64,000 nucleotides of DNA from Odiellus spinosus. Lineage: Eukaryota > Arthropoda > Arachnida > Opiliones > Phalangiidae. The translations under genes were made by a program, and so were the position numbers. The notes under the pieces are model-generated. The model was not told where the DNA came from and did not search any database. It saw nothing but the letters and a program-made list of their open reading frames with translations. Positions 1 to 11,650 of the stretch are shown piece after piece. Within the stretch, counting starts at the first letter, position 1. Each line of letters opens with the position of its first letter. The DNA lies in assembly GCA_963920705.1 (NCBI GenBank), contig OY987230.1:11681320-11745319 (forward strand), read 5' to 3'.

Positions 1-2119
1 AATCTGGGAATGAAACGGGAGTCATGGAAGTGAATAAATCAGTGGTTTTAAGGATATATAAGATAACCATAGTCTATTTCATCTCAAATTTACAGCACTA
101 ATTTCAGTGTCAACACATAATGTAGATATATACCCTAGGTTTGTACTTACTGCCAATTCGATATGAAATTGACTATGTACTTTCTTCATTCGCATACCTC
201 TTTCGTCTGTATGTCATAAAAATTCTTCCGCTGTAAAGTTTTGCTCCGGTTTTGCCTCATCAATTCTTCTCCCTTGAAGTTTATGCTCTTCACGTGATGG
301 GGGGCGCTCCCTTCCTTACTCGTGAAAAGAGGCGTATTTGTACCATTAATCCGAGTTCCGAGTGGCAACAGGAACTTGCAGTCCATACTCATCTTATAAG
401 CTATTAAATGATGCGGTTTGCTATTCATAATACGCGTTGTTTATCACCAGAAGGAAATGAAATGAGAAGGGAGGCGCTGTGTCTCTACCTATCCTTTAGT
501 TCTTTCCTGTAAAATCATATTTCATTCTGTACGGGTCTACTTCCCAGGTAACCCAGAAAAAAGGCGCCAAAATTTAATTCCTTAATTTGTGGTTTCTACT
601 AATAATGCCTCCAACTGTTCAAACCAAGTCAGTTATTATTCGTTCCTGAAAAGGTTTTTCAAAAGTTTATTCGTTAGTGGCACCCTTCACCTATTATCTC
701 CTTGTACCTGAGCGAGATCAAAATGTAAGAAAATTTCAAGAGGAGATGATACCGAGTTTAAAATTCATGTTCCTATATAATTTTGTCTTTAGTGAACCTT
801 CTCACTGTTTGTCTGGGCTTTAAACTGTAAAAGATATCAGTATGGGTTGACACCGAGTTTGAAACTAGTAAAACTAAATCGTTTTAAATATTATCCTTCC
901 CTGCTTTTTCGTCCAGTGAAAGCTTACGTTGAAATTTACGAAACTTTTAATGAAGTCTCCTTCGTTTACGTGATGAAAAGTTTTTCCTGACCATTTTTAC
1001 CTTAATGTTAAGAGAGTGTTTATATCACGAAGATAAAAAAAACGACCGGCTTTACTAAAAATGAGAAGGAGGAAGACTCTTAGCTTAATTTGGTACGGTT
1101 TGGGATGCGGGGAACAGTCATGGATGAAAGAAAAGTACTGAATATAATTCAGTATGACGTTTCAGCACGTTCAAAGATCTTGCATCTCACTTCGCTTTGT
1201 TCTAAGGTATACAGAGTGAAGGTGAAAAGGGAAGAAAAATATAAAGCTAGGCTCACATAATTTTCATGAATTCAAAATCGAAATTGAGTAGCATTTTTGA
1301 ACATTCTGTAAAAAAAACATTCGGAATATGTCATAGAAAACATTACCGCATACATATTCCGTTTTCGAAACTTAAAATAAATATTCCCCGCAATACTACG
1401 TCATCACTATGGTCACCTGCCTATTGTAGAGCCTACAGTTGACCCTCGCGCGTTCTGGCACGTGATAAAGTCGCTTTTGCGCCGTCTTTTTCGTAAAAGT
1501 ACTTAAATCCTTAAAGAGGAGTTCGTCAGATCGATCAAAACCATTTTTTTTATTTCATCTTCCCTTTAAAATAGCACATAGGTTTGCACATACTGAAACC
1601 TGAATCTGAGTTTGACTGTATACCATACACACTTTTATTTATTTTAAGCCCTTCCCCCTTTCTCGTTATTACTGGGGGCTTTGGTCTTTGTAACTACGGG
1701 GGTAATACTTGGTAATAGTATCTGGCTTTAAGAAAAAGGTCTTATTCTCGTTTCTTATTGCTCTCGATAAAGTTTCCTTGGCCCTTTCGCTGGCCCCCTT
1801 CGAAGCCTTAAGGCAGCACCCCGCTTTTACAAAGCTTTGATCCATAATTCATCACCCCCACATTCTCTCTTCTCTCATTTTCTTAACGTGCTGTTGTAAA
1901 AAAAAAGAGATTATCTTTCTCGTTCCGTTTTCTCTAAATCCCGTTTCTAATCCGCGTGCGCGGGAGAGAACAAGGTGGTTTGTAGGGTCACGGTAGTTCC
2001 GCAACTTGACTTGTTTTTGCGCCGAAGTCGGTAATTAAAACTGTTACAATTTTAAAAAATGTTGAAATCGACCTGCCAAAACGTCTGTTATCTATTTTTA
2101 ATCTAAACCTCGATCAACA
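1..2119. other. Intergenic or intronic DNA, no gene seen
   Basis: I see no supported gene here. An 80-codon open frame on the minus strand (186-428) matches no family I know and is within what chance gives in AT-rich DNA. The stretch around 1640-1990 is richer in C, T and CpG than its surroundings. It resembles other pyrimidine-rich patches of the window rather than a coding exon. A CACGTG E-box core lies near 1459, without other promoter motifs beside it. Confidence 0.6.
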
Positions 2120-2375
2120 AATTATCATTAACGTAATCCCAATCGATTTTAATCAATGAAATCAAAACGATATTTATATCGTTCGGAATCTTTTTAAGAA
2201 CCAGCTGTTCACATATATAATCTTCGTAATCCGATGTTTTATAGTTACAACTGTCGGTTGTTGAAGCCGAATCTTTTTGAAACTGGTTTCCGAAGCAGTT
2301 TCGATAAATCGATTCAAGAAAATTATTTTAAACCGGTTTGAATCGACTCTAGGGCCTAGTATGAATTAACGCGGC
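2120..2375 (+). mobile_element. Family A MITE, diverged copy
   Basis: This is an old copy of a short non-coding inverted-repeat element seen several times in the window. It shares with the copy at 8109-8390 the order of AATCGATTTTAATCA-like, CGATATT..ATCG, GTTCACAYAT, GTTGTTGAAGCCGAAT and GAAACTGGTTYCCGAAG blocks. It ends in GGCCTAGTATGAA followed by CGCGGC and then TA, the expected target dinucleotide. The left terminus is eroded, so the start is approximate. No transposase is encoded, so any mobilisation would have needed an enzyme from elsewhere. Confidence 0.75.
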
Positions 2376-3118
2376 TATGGTAACGAACGGATTCATATTT
2401 AATGGGAAATGGAGCGTTATCGGTTTAACGAATGGGAGTGTATTGTTTCGCCTTTGACAGTGATGGCGGGGTGGCGGAGTTAGCCTCATCTAAATAGTTA
2501 CGAAAAACTAGTTTTAGTGTAACTATAAAAGAACGCAATTTGATAACAATGGGGTGTAAAGGGGTGTCACGTATTAATACGGGAACCTTGAGCGTCAAAG
2601 CGGCTCTGAAATTTAAGCCCATGTACTTTATTTTTCAGACGTGTTGTTCTTAAATGGGTGATCCTAATTTTGTGTAATTATAAAAACTCTTTAACACCTT
2701 TATTTGACAGCAGTCGCGAAGTTAAGCTCTCTTTATCTCAAAGAAAACAAATTAGGGAGGGAAAGATTAGCTTGGGTTTGAACGTGTTGACATCAAAGAG
2801 AGGTGTTACAAATTGTGTAATCTGACAAATTTTTGTCTATGCTGGGAATAGGAATTGATGATAGTAGTTTTGATTCAGGATTTCAGTTCACTTTTATTAA
2901 TAACGTGTATGCATTTTATTTTAACACTGAGTTGAAAAATAGCGCGTTCGCTCGAAAGGCTCAACATTAATTAAAATAATTTAAATATTTATACCACGAC
3001 CACCACCATGGTTAATATATTTAATCTAAAGATTTAACGCGGGTAAATATTTACTCAAAATTGTTTGAATTATTTATTTTTTTGTTACAAGGAGATTTTA
3101 AATACATTCTCTATAAAT
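2376..3118. other. AT-rich spacer, no gene seen
   Basis: No supported feature. A 65-codon minus-strand frame (2425-2622) has no recognisable content. Confidence 0.5.
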
Positions 3119-3366
3119 TAATTTCATTCCCTAATTTAATTATTAATAAATTAAAATTGATTTCATTCCCTATAAATTATTACCATTATTAATAAAGAAA
3201 AATTAATTTCATTACCTATAAATTATTTACATTATTAATAAATTAAAATTAATTTCATTCCCTATAAATTATTTCCATTATTAATAATTTAAAATTAATA
3301 TCCTCAATAAATTTTGAATATATTTATAATTTAAAATTAATACCCTCAATAAATTTTGAATATATT
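3119..3366. repeat. AT-rich degenerate tandem repeat
   Basis: The core ATTTCATTMCCTATAAATTA recurs at about 3121, 3160, 3205 and 3251, giving periods of roughly 39-46 bp. Between copies runs ATTATTAATAAATTAAAA. The array then passes into two further units with the core CCTCAATAAATTTTGAATAT, at about 3302 and 3343. It is nearly pure A/T with scattered CCC and is non-coding. The spacing varies, which suggests slippage in an old minisatellite. Confidence 0.85.
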
Positions 3367-4302
3367 TATATTTATATAAGCATTGTTTCTATTTTTAAAA
3401 ACTTAAAAATGAACTGCAGCTACATAACTATATGAATGAACCATATTTGTTATAATGGTATAAACATGAAAGTTCTTAATTTTTCTCGTTATCGGATAAA
3501 TTGGAATCGGGGCCAAAATGTTATCTATATATATAGTGTTTTGTTTTATTCAACTTTGGTTTCTGTCTAAGATATAAAACGAAAGAAAGCATCTGGTTTT
3601 TGTCCTTCCTGCAGAGTAATATACTCACAATACTCTATATTGCACATATAGTTATGTAATATACTCCCCAGTTCTCTTAGCGCGCCGAACTTTTGTTATA
3701 ACCCATCTTTCTTTGATAACCCTGCTTTATTTCCGCCCCTGATCGTGGCTTCGATTCGACTCGGTCTCATCGGGCTTCTATTCGTGTATACTCCCATTTT
3801 TGCTCCGTAATATTTTCTTCCGTTTCGTACTATTATCCAGCCGGGGGTGTCGATTGCGCTTCTCGCTTGTTTCAATCTCTATCATAATATCGCGAAGGTC
3901 TTTTTCAAACTGGGTATGTAGTTTCTCACGAAGAAACACCATCTATTTCAAAGGTTAAGTCTTATCAATTTCTATCGATTGAGCCTTAAACCATTGAAAG
4001 TTTTAAAATGAGGTCAATTTCAATCCCAAGTTGGTCCAAAAATAAGAAAATTTTCGCATATAGATATTTATGTATGAATTCCTGGCCTATCTTAATGTGA
4101 AAGCTGCAAAAAGAGGCCAATTATATAGAAATTGACACACAAATTAGAAAGAGATTAGTCAGATATATAGATTTTAATTGATTGCCATCAAGTTCTAATT
4201 CATTTGCTTTATTTTGCTCAATTCGGAGAGAATTTCGGTAGGTTTCATTCCTTTTACTAAGAATACAATTATTGTTTTAAGAAAAGAATTTTCATTTTAA
4301 CA
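3367..4302. other. Spacer with a modest CpG-rich patch
   Basis: No gene seen. Around 3680-3900 the sequence is richer in CpG and GC than the neighbouring AT-rich repeats. I saw no long open frame and no coherent set of promoter motifs there. Confidence 0.5.
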
Positions 4303-4680
4303 TTTCCAATTGTTGGGGATTGAAAAATGGTTTCTTCATTGCTGTTCATGACATTATTACAACGCACCCATTAGTGTAAAGTGGTTTAAATTGGTACTAT
4401 TTCCTTATTTGGTTAATTCCAATTAATTAGTTACTGTTTTTCAATAAGGAGATTGGAAAATGGTTTCTACATTGCTGATCTTAACCAAATTACATTTACA
4501 ACAATTATTACAACGCACCCATTAATGGAAAAGGGTTTTAATTAGTACTATTTAATTCTTTTGTTAATTCCAATTAACTAGTGTCTGTTTTTCAATTGTT
4601 GGGGATTGGAAAATGGTTAATGCATTGCTTGTCTTAACCCAATCATATTTATAACCAGGGTTGATACAAACCTGTAATAA
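4303..4680. repeat. Tandem repeat, ~2.7 copies, period 133/153 bp
   Basis: Three successive copies carry GGGGATTGRAAAATGGTT (4315, ~4448 as a variant, 4601), a TTACAACGCACCCATTA block (first two copies) and TTAATTCCAATTAAYTAGT. The GATTG anchors lie at 4318, 4451 and 4604. The 20-bp period difference comes from extra sequence after CTTAACC in copy 2. The last copy runs into GTTGATACAAACCTG. A diverged single copy of this last unit, with the same GTTGATACAAACCTG end, lies at 21247-21370, so this is a dispersed element with an internally repeated core. Confidence 0.85.
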
Positions 4681-5068
4681 AAATATATATTTGTAAGCTC
4701 ATGGGTCTAAGGTGTCATTACTAACTTCAAAAATAGTATTCTTCAAAAATGAACTCTTTGAAAACCGCGAGAATTGTCCTTGAAGTAACTGTCAACCAGG
4801 ACCTCTGCTAAAACCATTTGATAGGCCTTCATAATCCATCTTCTAGTTCCGAGCTACGTTGAAGACTTGAAATAAGGCGAAGAAAAATATAGGATATGTT
4901 GTCGATATCATTCTTACGTAGAAAGAAGTTTGTTTGATTGTTTATATTCTTTTGACGCCACGTTAGACGACAATTTTTTCTTTATATCTTTAGTGTAGAA
5001 GGCTTGTTTTTTTATTCCTTGTTTTTTTGACATTTTCCATTGACAAATATCATCCGAAATCCAATACT

Positions 5069-5311
5069 TGGTTTTGTCAGTTGATGACTGATTCCTTCAA
5101 ATTCCATTTCCTTTATCTACGTTGCGTAAATACAAGATTATTCGCACTAGACTATGTCCTCCGAAGTTAAGAAACGTAACCTTCCAAATGGTTTTGTCAG
5201 TTGATGACTGATTCCTTCAAATTCCATTTCCTTTATCTACGTTGCGTAAATACAAGATTATTCGCACTAGACTATGTCCTCCGAAGTTAAGAAACGTAAC
5301 CTTCCAAATGG
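5069..5311. repeat. Exact 120-bp tandem duplication
   Basis: Bases 5069-5191 repeat without any change at 5189-5311 (period exactly 120). The left flank and the right flank differ after GG. No mobile-element ends are visible, so a recent segmental slip, unequal exchange or an assembly stutter are the possible causes. A 71-codon minus-strand frame (5217-5432) overlaps the second copy but matches nothing I know. Confidence 0.95.
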
Positions 5312-7547
5312 CCAAACCTGATTTATTAAAGTTGGCTGGTTCCAACACGTAGAGGATTGACAGCTCTTGATTCTGAAGAAGTAAACGAGGTGGGCCACGA
5401 ACAGCGGCGTATTTTGCACAAGTTGCACTCAACTTCCTGGGCCTAAGCTTGTAAACTTAAAGTCATCTATCGCGCGATTGGAAACAACATTCTCTTTCTT
5501 TTTTCGTCTACCAGGTGCTCTTACTTCCTTGGTTCTGATTAGCAACTATGCATGCCGGTAAATTTACAGTGCCAAACATAGGGGCAAGATCGCTGTACTA
5601 TTCATATCGTGTTTTCTAAGTCACGAATAACTTTAAGTTAAGTTGCCCGAAGGGAACCTTGAATCGAAAATCATTTCGATAATCCCATACGACTTATCTT
5701 CTATAATCCATATATAATCACGTTATTACAAATTCAGAGCACACCTTATGTAATCTCGCAAACAATTATAATATTTGCTAATTAGCACCCATATGATAAT
5801 TTTCTTTAGTAGATTTTGCGTCAACAATTTGACGAATCAATGGTTAACTAATTTTACTATAATTTTGAATAGTTCAGGCTATTTGGATAGCTTATAATGC
5901 CCTTGGGAAACGTGAGTATTGAAATCAAACCTTTTGGAATATTAATTGAACCGTCAATTTTTGAATTTTCCTCCGCTTCGATTCAAAACGATTATTTTTG
6001 TGAAAATATATGATTTAACGTCGATGGTGGGGTCTTTAGTTTTACTTATTTGCTCTATTCAGTCTCGGTATTTCGCAAAATGCAACCGGAATCGCCCTCA
6101 TCAATTTCAATTCAAATGAAACTCGAAAGTGAGAAAAGCTTTTTTTTGACAGGGCGCCAAGCTCTAGAGAGGGATCTAAACTTGAATGTTTTATCGATTG
6201 CGCCTCCCTTCCCTATATCCGGATGTGTACTCTTTATACCAATTTCCCCCGGTGTCGTATAGATGGCGAAACCGAGTTCTTTTTATTGGATTTTCCCTAT
6301 ACTGTTTCCCCATCCCTATACCCTCTCCTATTTCAGGACCTCGTTAAAAAACCAAAAAATTAGAAGAGTCTTTAGTGATCGCTCTCGTAGTCCGTCTTTC
6401 CATTGGTCTTTTCTAGCAAAATACACATTTTAAACTAAAATTACTAACTAGTATTATGGTTCTCTTGAAATTATTGTTGATATTAAATTAATTTCAATAA
6501 TTAAATTTTTATTAATCATGTAAGTTTTGCTATACAAAACAAAGGATTAGAGATTTTCAATCAATTCCTGAATTCCCAGCAATAATTACAAATATTAGAA
6601 TAAATTACAATAATGTTTTATTAAATTTAATTAACCATGGCGAATAATATATTTAAATAAACTTTAATTCGTGTTTGCTGGTTTCAAGAGAAGCATATGT
6701 TCTTGTCCTCGAAAAGCTACCGAAAAAATATTCAAGTTTTTAAACCATGAAATATCTGGCTAATTAACTAAAGTTAAATTAAATAAATTACAAGAAAATT
6801 TGCAATTTTAATTTAAATAGTTTTTACAAAAATCTAATTTTTCAACGTAATATTTTTACCTTGAACCATCTTGCAAATAAGTTGAATCAAAAGGGATTCA
6901 ATTTTAAGTTTTAAACCAGCAGGAATTTATACCTCCATACTATTAAGGTGGTATACATTTCTGATGATAGTTATAACACCGTGAGAATACCCCTTTTCTC
7001 CATAGAGCCTAGACAGACATCAAGGAACCTTAGGTCCGACTCTTGCCATTACTGTGTACTGTATTTGGGACTTTTGAGAGATTTGGAGATTTAAAAGCTA
7101 TTATTGGAGTGAGTTTGGGATTTCAATGTTAATTTCCAAAACGGGGATTTTGGCCGAAATGTACAGAATTATGGCCAGGGTCCAAACCTTGGTTTTGAAG
7201 CATACTAATACGCGTGGAATGACGTAACCATAAACATGTTTACATGATAATCTCTCATATTCTTGATTAAACCTTAAGTTTCACATTAAATTCTAAGATT
7301 CAGAGATATCTAATTTTGGCTCCTTGGTCACCTTGATCTTTAAGAAACTGGGAATACTTGTTACTAAAAAAAGGTGATAAATGAGGCTGGCGTTTGGTGT
7401 AATATTTGGCTTGGTTCACCAGCTCATCCCGGTTTTACATCCAAGTCAAACAAAAACCTCGTGTTTTCTTTGCGTATATATTACTATACTATAAGCGAGA
7501 GAGGGATATTGGGACGCCGAGGCACAAACCGCCGCTTAAACAAGTTC

Positions 7548-7550
<3 letters not shown>
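5312..7550. other. AT-rich spacer, no gene seen
   Basis: Only short chance frames occur, for example 70 codons on the plus strand at 6050-6262. No inverted-repeat element or tandem array was recognised here by eye. Confidence 0.5.

Positions 7551-7578
<28 letters not shown>
7551..7578. repeat. Poly(T) tract, 28 T
   Basis: An uninterrupted run of about 28 T is followed by a GC-richer stretch (7580-7660) unlike the DNA on the left. This would fit the poly(A) tail of a minus-strand retroposon whose body starts at 7579, but I recognised neither a body nor a target-site duplication. Two plus-strand frames (7374-7655 and 7406-7606) are stop-free here mainly because the T run reads as phenylalanine. 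Confidence 0.8.
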
Positions 7579-8045
7579 CAAGTCTAAAGCCCTTCGCGAT
7601 CCGTAACGGGTCGATTGACACTTTGGGGTCTCGCGAGAAGCTATTCCGGATATGACACACAAAGCTTGCTCAGACTATTCGTTGCTCTTTATTTTATTCT
7701 GTCAGAAAGAAACAGGCGCACCAAGAATAACATAAACTTATGAAAAACTGGTCTTGGTATTATTCCATCATCGTTATATGTTGGAGAATAGAATGTGGGA
7801 GTACGAAGATTTTGTAATCACTTAAAACGCTTAAAAAGACCCAAATATAATCATGATATAAGAAACTAGTTGAGAATGACTTAATTGTAAAAGAAACATT
7901 TTAATATCAATAGTCAGTTTTTTTGACAGAAACAAAATAGTCTGCTTTTATCGTAGTCATGCTTTTAAAAATCAAATATATAGTGACAAAAATTGATTAC
8001 ATTTTACCAAAAAAGTAATTAACGACCTCTGAGCGTTTTGGGGTC

Positions 8046-8453
8046 TAACACCATCTTCAGAAGAGGCGTAATTAGCCGGTTTAATCAGATTTAACCGAGG
8101 TTTACATAAGCTACGATCACACTAGCATTTCTTAATCGATTTGATTAAAATCAAACCGATATTCAAATCGCCAGGAAACGTTTTAAGGGCCATGTGTTCA
8201 CGCATTATCTTTATAAATCGATTTATTGTAGCTTCATCTATCGTTTGTTGAAACCGAATCGGTATGAAACTGGTTCCCGAAGTATTTTTGAGAAATCCAT
8301 TCTAGAAAAGACGGTTTCCCGTTCACACGACTCTAGCGAATCGTTTTTAATCGATTTAAATCGATTCCAAGGCCTAGTATGAACGCAACCTAACTAAACC
8401 TCGGTTAAATCTGATTAAACCTAGGTTAATTATGCTTCGTTTGAAGAGGGTAT
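8046..8453. mobile_element. Family D palindromic element, split by family A
   Basis: The left arm (8046-8108) has ACACCATCTTCAGAAGAGG, then GCCGGTTTAATCAGATTTAA and CCGAGGTTTA. The right arm (8391-8453) is its reverse complement with few changes, ending GAAGAGGGT followed by ATAAC. Without the insert the two arms would form a ~127-bp near-perfect hairpin with GAGGTTTA/TAAACCTC around a six-base loop. The family A element 8109-8390 lies in that loop with TA on both sides. A second, solitary left arm is at 53412-53470. Confidence 0.9.
8109..8390 (+). mobile_element. Family A MITE, complete reference copy
   Basis: This is a 282-bp element bounded by AGCTACGATCACACTAG on the left and CTAGTATGAACGCAACC on the right, imperfect inverted termini. 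It is flanked by TA at 8107-8108 and 8391-8392. A TA duplication is typical of Tc1/mariner-type insertion. Internally it is built from repeated ATCGATTT-like words and short inverted repeats, and it has no transposase. A 62-codon frame inside it (8194-8382) is an accident of this sequence. Other copies are at 2120, 15118, 15462 and 16748 (inverted); possible relatives are at 51358 and 55852. Confidence 0.92.
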
Positions 8454-9694
8454 AACAGTACTATTTCTGTTGCGTTTTTGGCCGTTTTGGTGTCCATTTA
8501 CTCGGTTAGCGACAGGAAGAAGTTAGAAAGAATCCCCGCCATGGACGTCAGCACCAAAGCAATAATGATCTTTTTCCTAAACATTTATTTTATGCGTAAC
8601 GTCCGATACCCATAGCGATCGACTCTATGGGGGAAAATCTGTTATACAGTCCGTAGTCTCTATCAGGTCGGTAGTGAAAAAAAGGTTATCGACATATTTT
8701 ATTATCCATACTTATGTTCAATATATTATTTATCTTATGGCATTACTAGCAGATAACGGATTTAGAAACCTTTCCCCTAAGGGTGATTTATAGACTTCTG
8801 ATACCACCAAAACATATAGAATTTCTATTTGTTCAAAGTGCTTGAGGGTTTTTAACCAAAAATAACTTTTAGACGTGGTAAAGATACATAGTTTAGGTTC
8901 TCAAGCATCGATTTTTTTTGTATACATCAGAAAACTTAAGAATGAAAAGTATCAGATGTAGTTTTAGGGCTCCTCCCCCACTTTTTCTCGTCCAGATATT
9001 TCTGGGAGATTGCGAGCTCATTTTTGATGATGGAGAAATGACGGGACTTCCTCCGTCGCTGGTGAGCGAGGCTTAAGGGCAAAACCATCCTCCCAATTCC
9101 GTTGGAAAGGAATAAAAACACCCACCCTCCCTGGTCATGATTAAGGTTAAAGGGAGACGAGAGAAAAATTACGGTTATCTCTCAAAACGTCCGTTCTGAT
9201 TTTGGTTAGACCCCCTTTGGGAAATATCGTAAATCACCCGTTTTAAAGGGATGTTGAAACCAAGAGGTCAGCTTCTTTGTGATTCGTTAAATCCTAGCTC
9301 GTTCGATTTAAGTATACGCTGAAATAAATCTTTCGCAATCTAGGTCAAATGTGTTAGCTTAAATGGAATATGAAAATGGTTTTATAATTGAAAAATTGCT
9401 TAAAGATTAGGCCTAGGAAAGAAACTATTTGAGCGTGGGATAAAATAATAATGTCTAGATTTAATTAGACCTATTAATAAGAAATTCCATGCTATTTTCG
9501 ACTAATTTAAATAGCTTAGATTTCTCAGAAACATCTGTTGAAGATTAAATATACTATCTGGAAATTATATCTGGCTCTTTGGTACAGATCCGTTTAATGA
9601 TGGTTATCTTAATCCTTTGAACTCGTGTATAGAAGTAGATATATGTTTATATCCTGTTCATAATTTGGAGAGTTAACTACAATGTTTAATTTAT
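8454..9694. other. Spacer, no gene seen
   Basis: No supported feature. A 61-codon minus-strand frame (8936-9121) is of chance length and unrecognised. Confidence 0.5.
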
Positions 9695-10297
9695 CAAAAT
9701 CCCAACAATTGTTTTGAAGTAGGCTTAGCAAAATCCAACAATTGTTTTGAAGTAGGCTTAGCAAAATCCAACAATTGTTTTGAAGTAGGCTGAGCAAAAT
9801 CCCAACAATTGTTTTGAAGTAGGCTTAGCAAAATCCCAACAATTGTTTTGAAGTAGGCTTAGCAAAATCCCAACAATTGTTTTGAAGTAGGCTTAGCAAA
9901 ATCCCAACGATTGTTTTGAAGTAAGCTTAGCAAAAACCCAATAATTGGTTTGAAGTAGGCTTAGCAAAATCTCAACAATTGTTTTCAAGTAGGCTTAGCA
10001 AAATCCCAACAATTGTTTTGAAGTAGGCTGAGCAAAATCCGACAATTGTTTTGAAGTAGGCTTAGCAAAATCCCAACAATTGTTTTGAAGTAGGCTTAGC
10101 AAAATCCCAACAATTGTTTTGAAGTAGGCTGAGCAAAATCCGACAATTGTTTTGAAGTAGGCTTAGCAAAATCCCAACAATTGTTTTGAAGTAGGCTTAG
10201 CAAAATCCCAACAATTGTTTTGAAGTAGGCTTAGCAAAATCCCAACAATTGTTTTGAAGTAGGCTTAGCAAAATCCAACCATTGTTTTGAAGTAGGG
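9695..10297. repeat. Minisatellite, 33/34-bp unit, 18 copies
   Basis: The unit is CAAAATCCCAACAATTG plus TTTTGAAGTAGGCTTAG. Units with CCC are 34 bp and units with CC are 33 bp. I count 18 copies, most nearly identical, with the most diverged ones in the middle (about 9905-9965). The variant GGCTGAGC followed by AAAATCCGACAATTG occurs twice, three units apart, which shows that blocks of three units were duplicated together. Each unit holds the palindrome AACAATTGTT. Where three consecutive units keep a length divisible by three, a minus-strand frame (9609-9797) repeats an 11-residue peptide; I treat it as non-coding. Confidence 0.97.
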
Positions 10298-11163
10298 TTA
10301 TCGACGTCGTCTGACTTTACAATTATGCTTAAGTTGTGAGAAAAAGCGTTTAAACGAATGATGAGTTTTACTCGACATTGTTCTTTTTATAATTTTTTGG
10401 TTTCATTCTTCCTTTAAAGATGAAATTGGTGTATAATGTACCGTTTTAGGATAGACTTTATAGATAAACTGTTCTTTCTTAAAAAGTTATATATTGACTC
10501 TTCTTGGTTCCTGATTTCGTATACATTTGATCCGCTTTTTCTTTATTATATATTTATCTTTTTCTTCCCTGGGGAGGAAACGGCGCAACTATTGGGGGTC
10601 GGTCATCCTTCTACGTAATACGCACTCCTTATCTAATGGATGTTAGAAACTGATAGATACTTTCTTATAGAAGTTTTTTTTTTTTGGGAACTTTGATAAA
10701 TAGACACGAAAGTCGTAAAACTTTTTATTTTTCATTTATTAAAAAAAGACTTCCTTTTATAGATAAGAGAGGATCTAGTATTTTTAATTTCAACATTTGG
10801 AGATAAAAAGGCTACTGTATCTAAATCACACACGTTTCAATTAAGTTTTAGGGTAAGAGGGTATGTTTTTATCTAAAATCTGAAATGTAAAATGTGTAAA
10901 AGGTGAAGAAATCACCAGGACACCAGTTCAAGGATTTTAGTAAATTTTATTTTTAAATTGTTTTCAATTTGAAACTTTGCTTATTGGAGACAATTTTGTT
11001 TGTAGCAAATTATATAATAATCGTTTATTATGCTTCTTACATTTGTTCGTCTATTTTTGACTAAAATTCACTTATAGATTCATAAAGAAATCTAAAATTT
11101 TAATTTATTGGTTAGTTGTGGGTTGATATTTTCTTAATAATGTATCTCAACGTCTTGTTTATG
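10298..11163. other. AT-rich spacer, no gene seen
   Basis: Contains a 12-T run near 10674-10685 and a 60-codon chance frame (10436-10618). Nothing else recognised. Confidence 0.5.
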
Positions 11164-11650
11164 TTGATAATTAAAGAGAAACGTGTAGCTAAAAATGGAA
11201 CACCTATTGAATTTATTTTCGGAATCACCATGTGCCGAAAAACGTATTCCAGAATTTTTCTAAATTTTTATACAATTATTAAATTAATTTCTGAAGTTTC
11301 GTAAAATTTGATGAAAGGTAAACATAATAAATCGTATTTTTTCAGCCTTCAACAACACTTGTAATGTCCTAGCATTAAAATAATAGGCCAGCGTTTGACC
11401 TTGAGTATCAAACGCCGGCCTGTCCATTTAATGTTACCACATTCCTAGCGCTGAAATAATATGGCCCGAATTTATATTTACTTTTTTCAAATTTTACCAA
11501 ACTTTAGAAATTAATTTAAACACCAAAACGTGCCTAATAATTCCGAAATCATTCTCGAATACGTTTTTTGGTACGGTGATTCCGAAAATAAATTCGAAAC
11601 GGTTACATTTTTGGCTCCAAGTTTCCCTTTAAGTATTAAATATACTTCAA
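11164..11650. mobile_element. Large foldback (palindromic) element
   Basis: The two halves are diverged reverse complements centred near 11407. Pairing blocks include AATTTATTTTCGGAATCACC (about 11209) with its complement near 11571-11590, AAACGTATTC with GAATACGTTT, AAATTAATTTCTGAAGTTT with AAACTTTAGAAATTAATTT, and GGCCAGCGTTTGA with TCAAACGCCGGCC around a nine-base centre. Arms are about 240 bp and clearly mutated, so the element is old. No transposase and no clear target duplication were found. The 62-codon frame at 11116-11304 lies mostly in the left arm and is not evidence of a gene. Confidence 0.88.

Noticed and set aside
7374-7655. 93-codon frame across poly(T)
   Set aside because: Stop-free mainly because of a phenylalanine run from 28 T.
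9609-9797. Repeat protein with an 11-residue unit
   Set aside because: The frame is a reading of the 33-bp minisatellite. Most units are 34 bp and would shift the frame at once.
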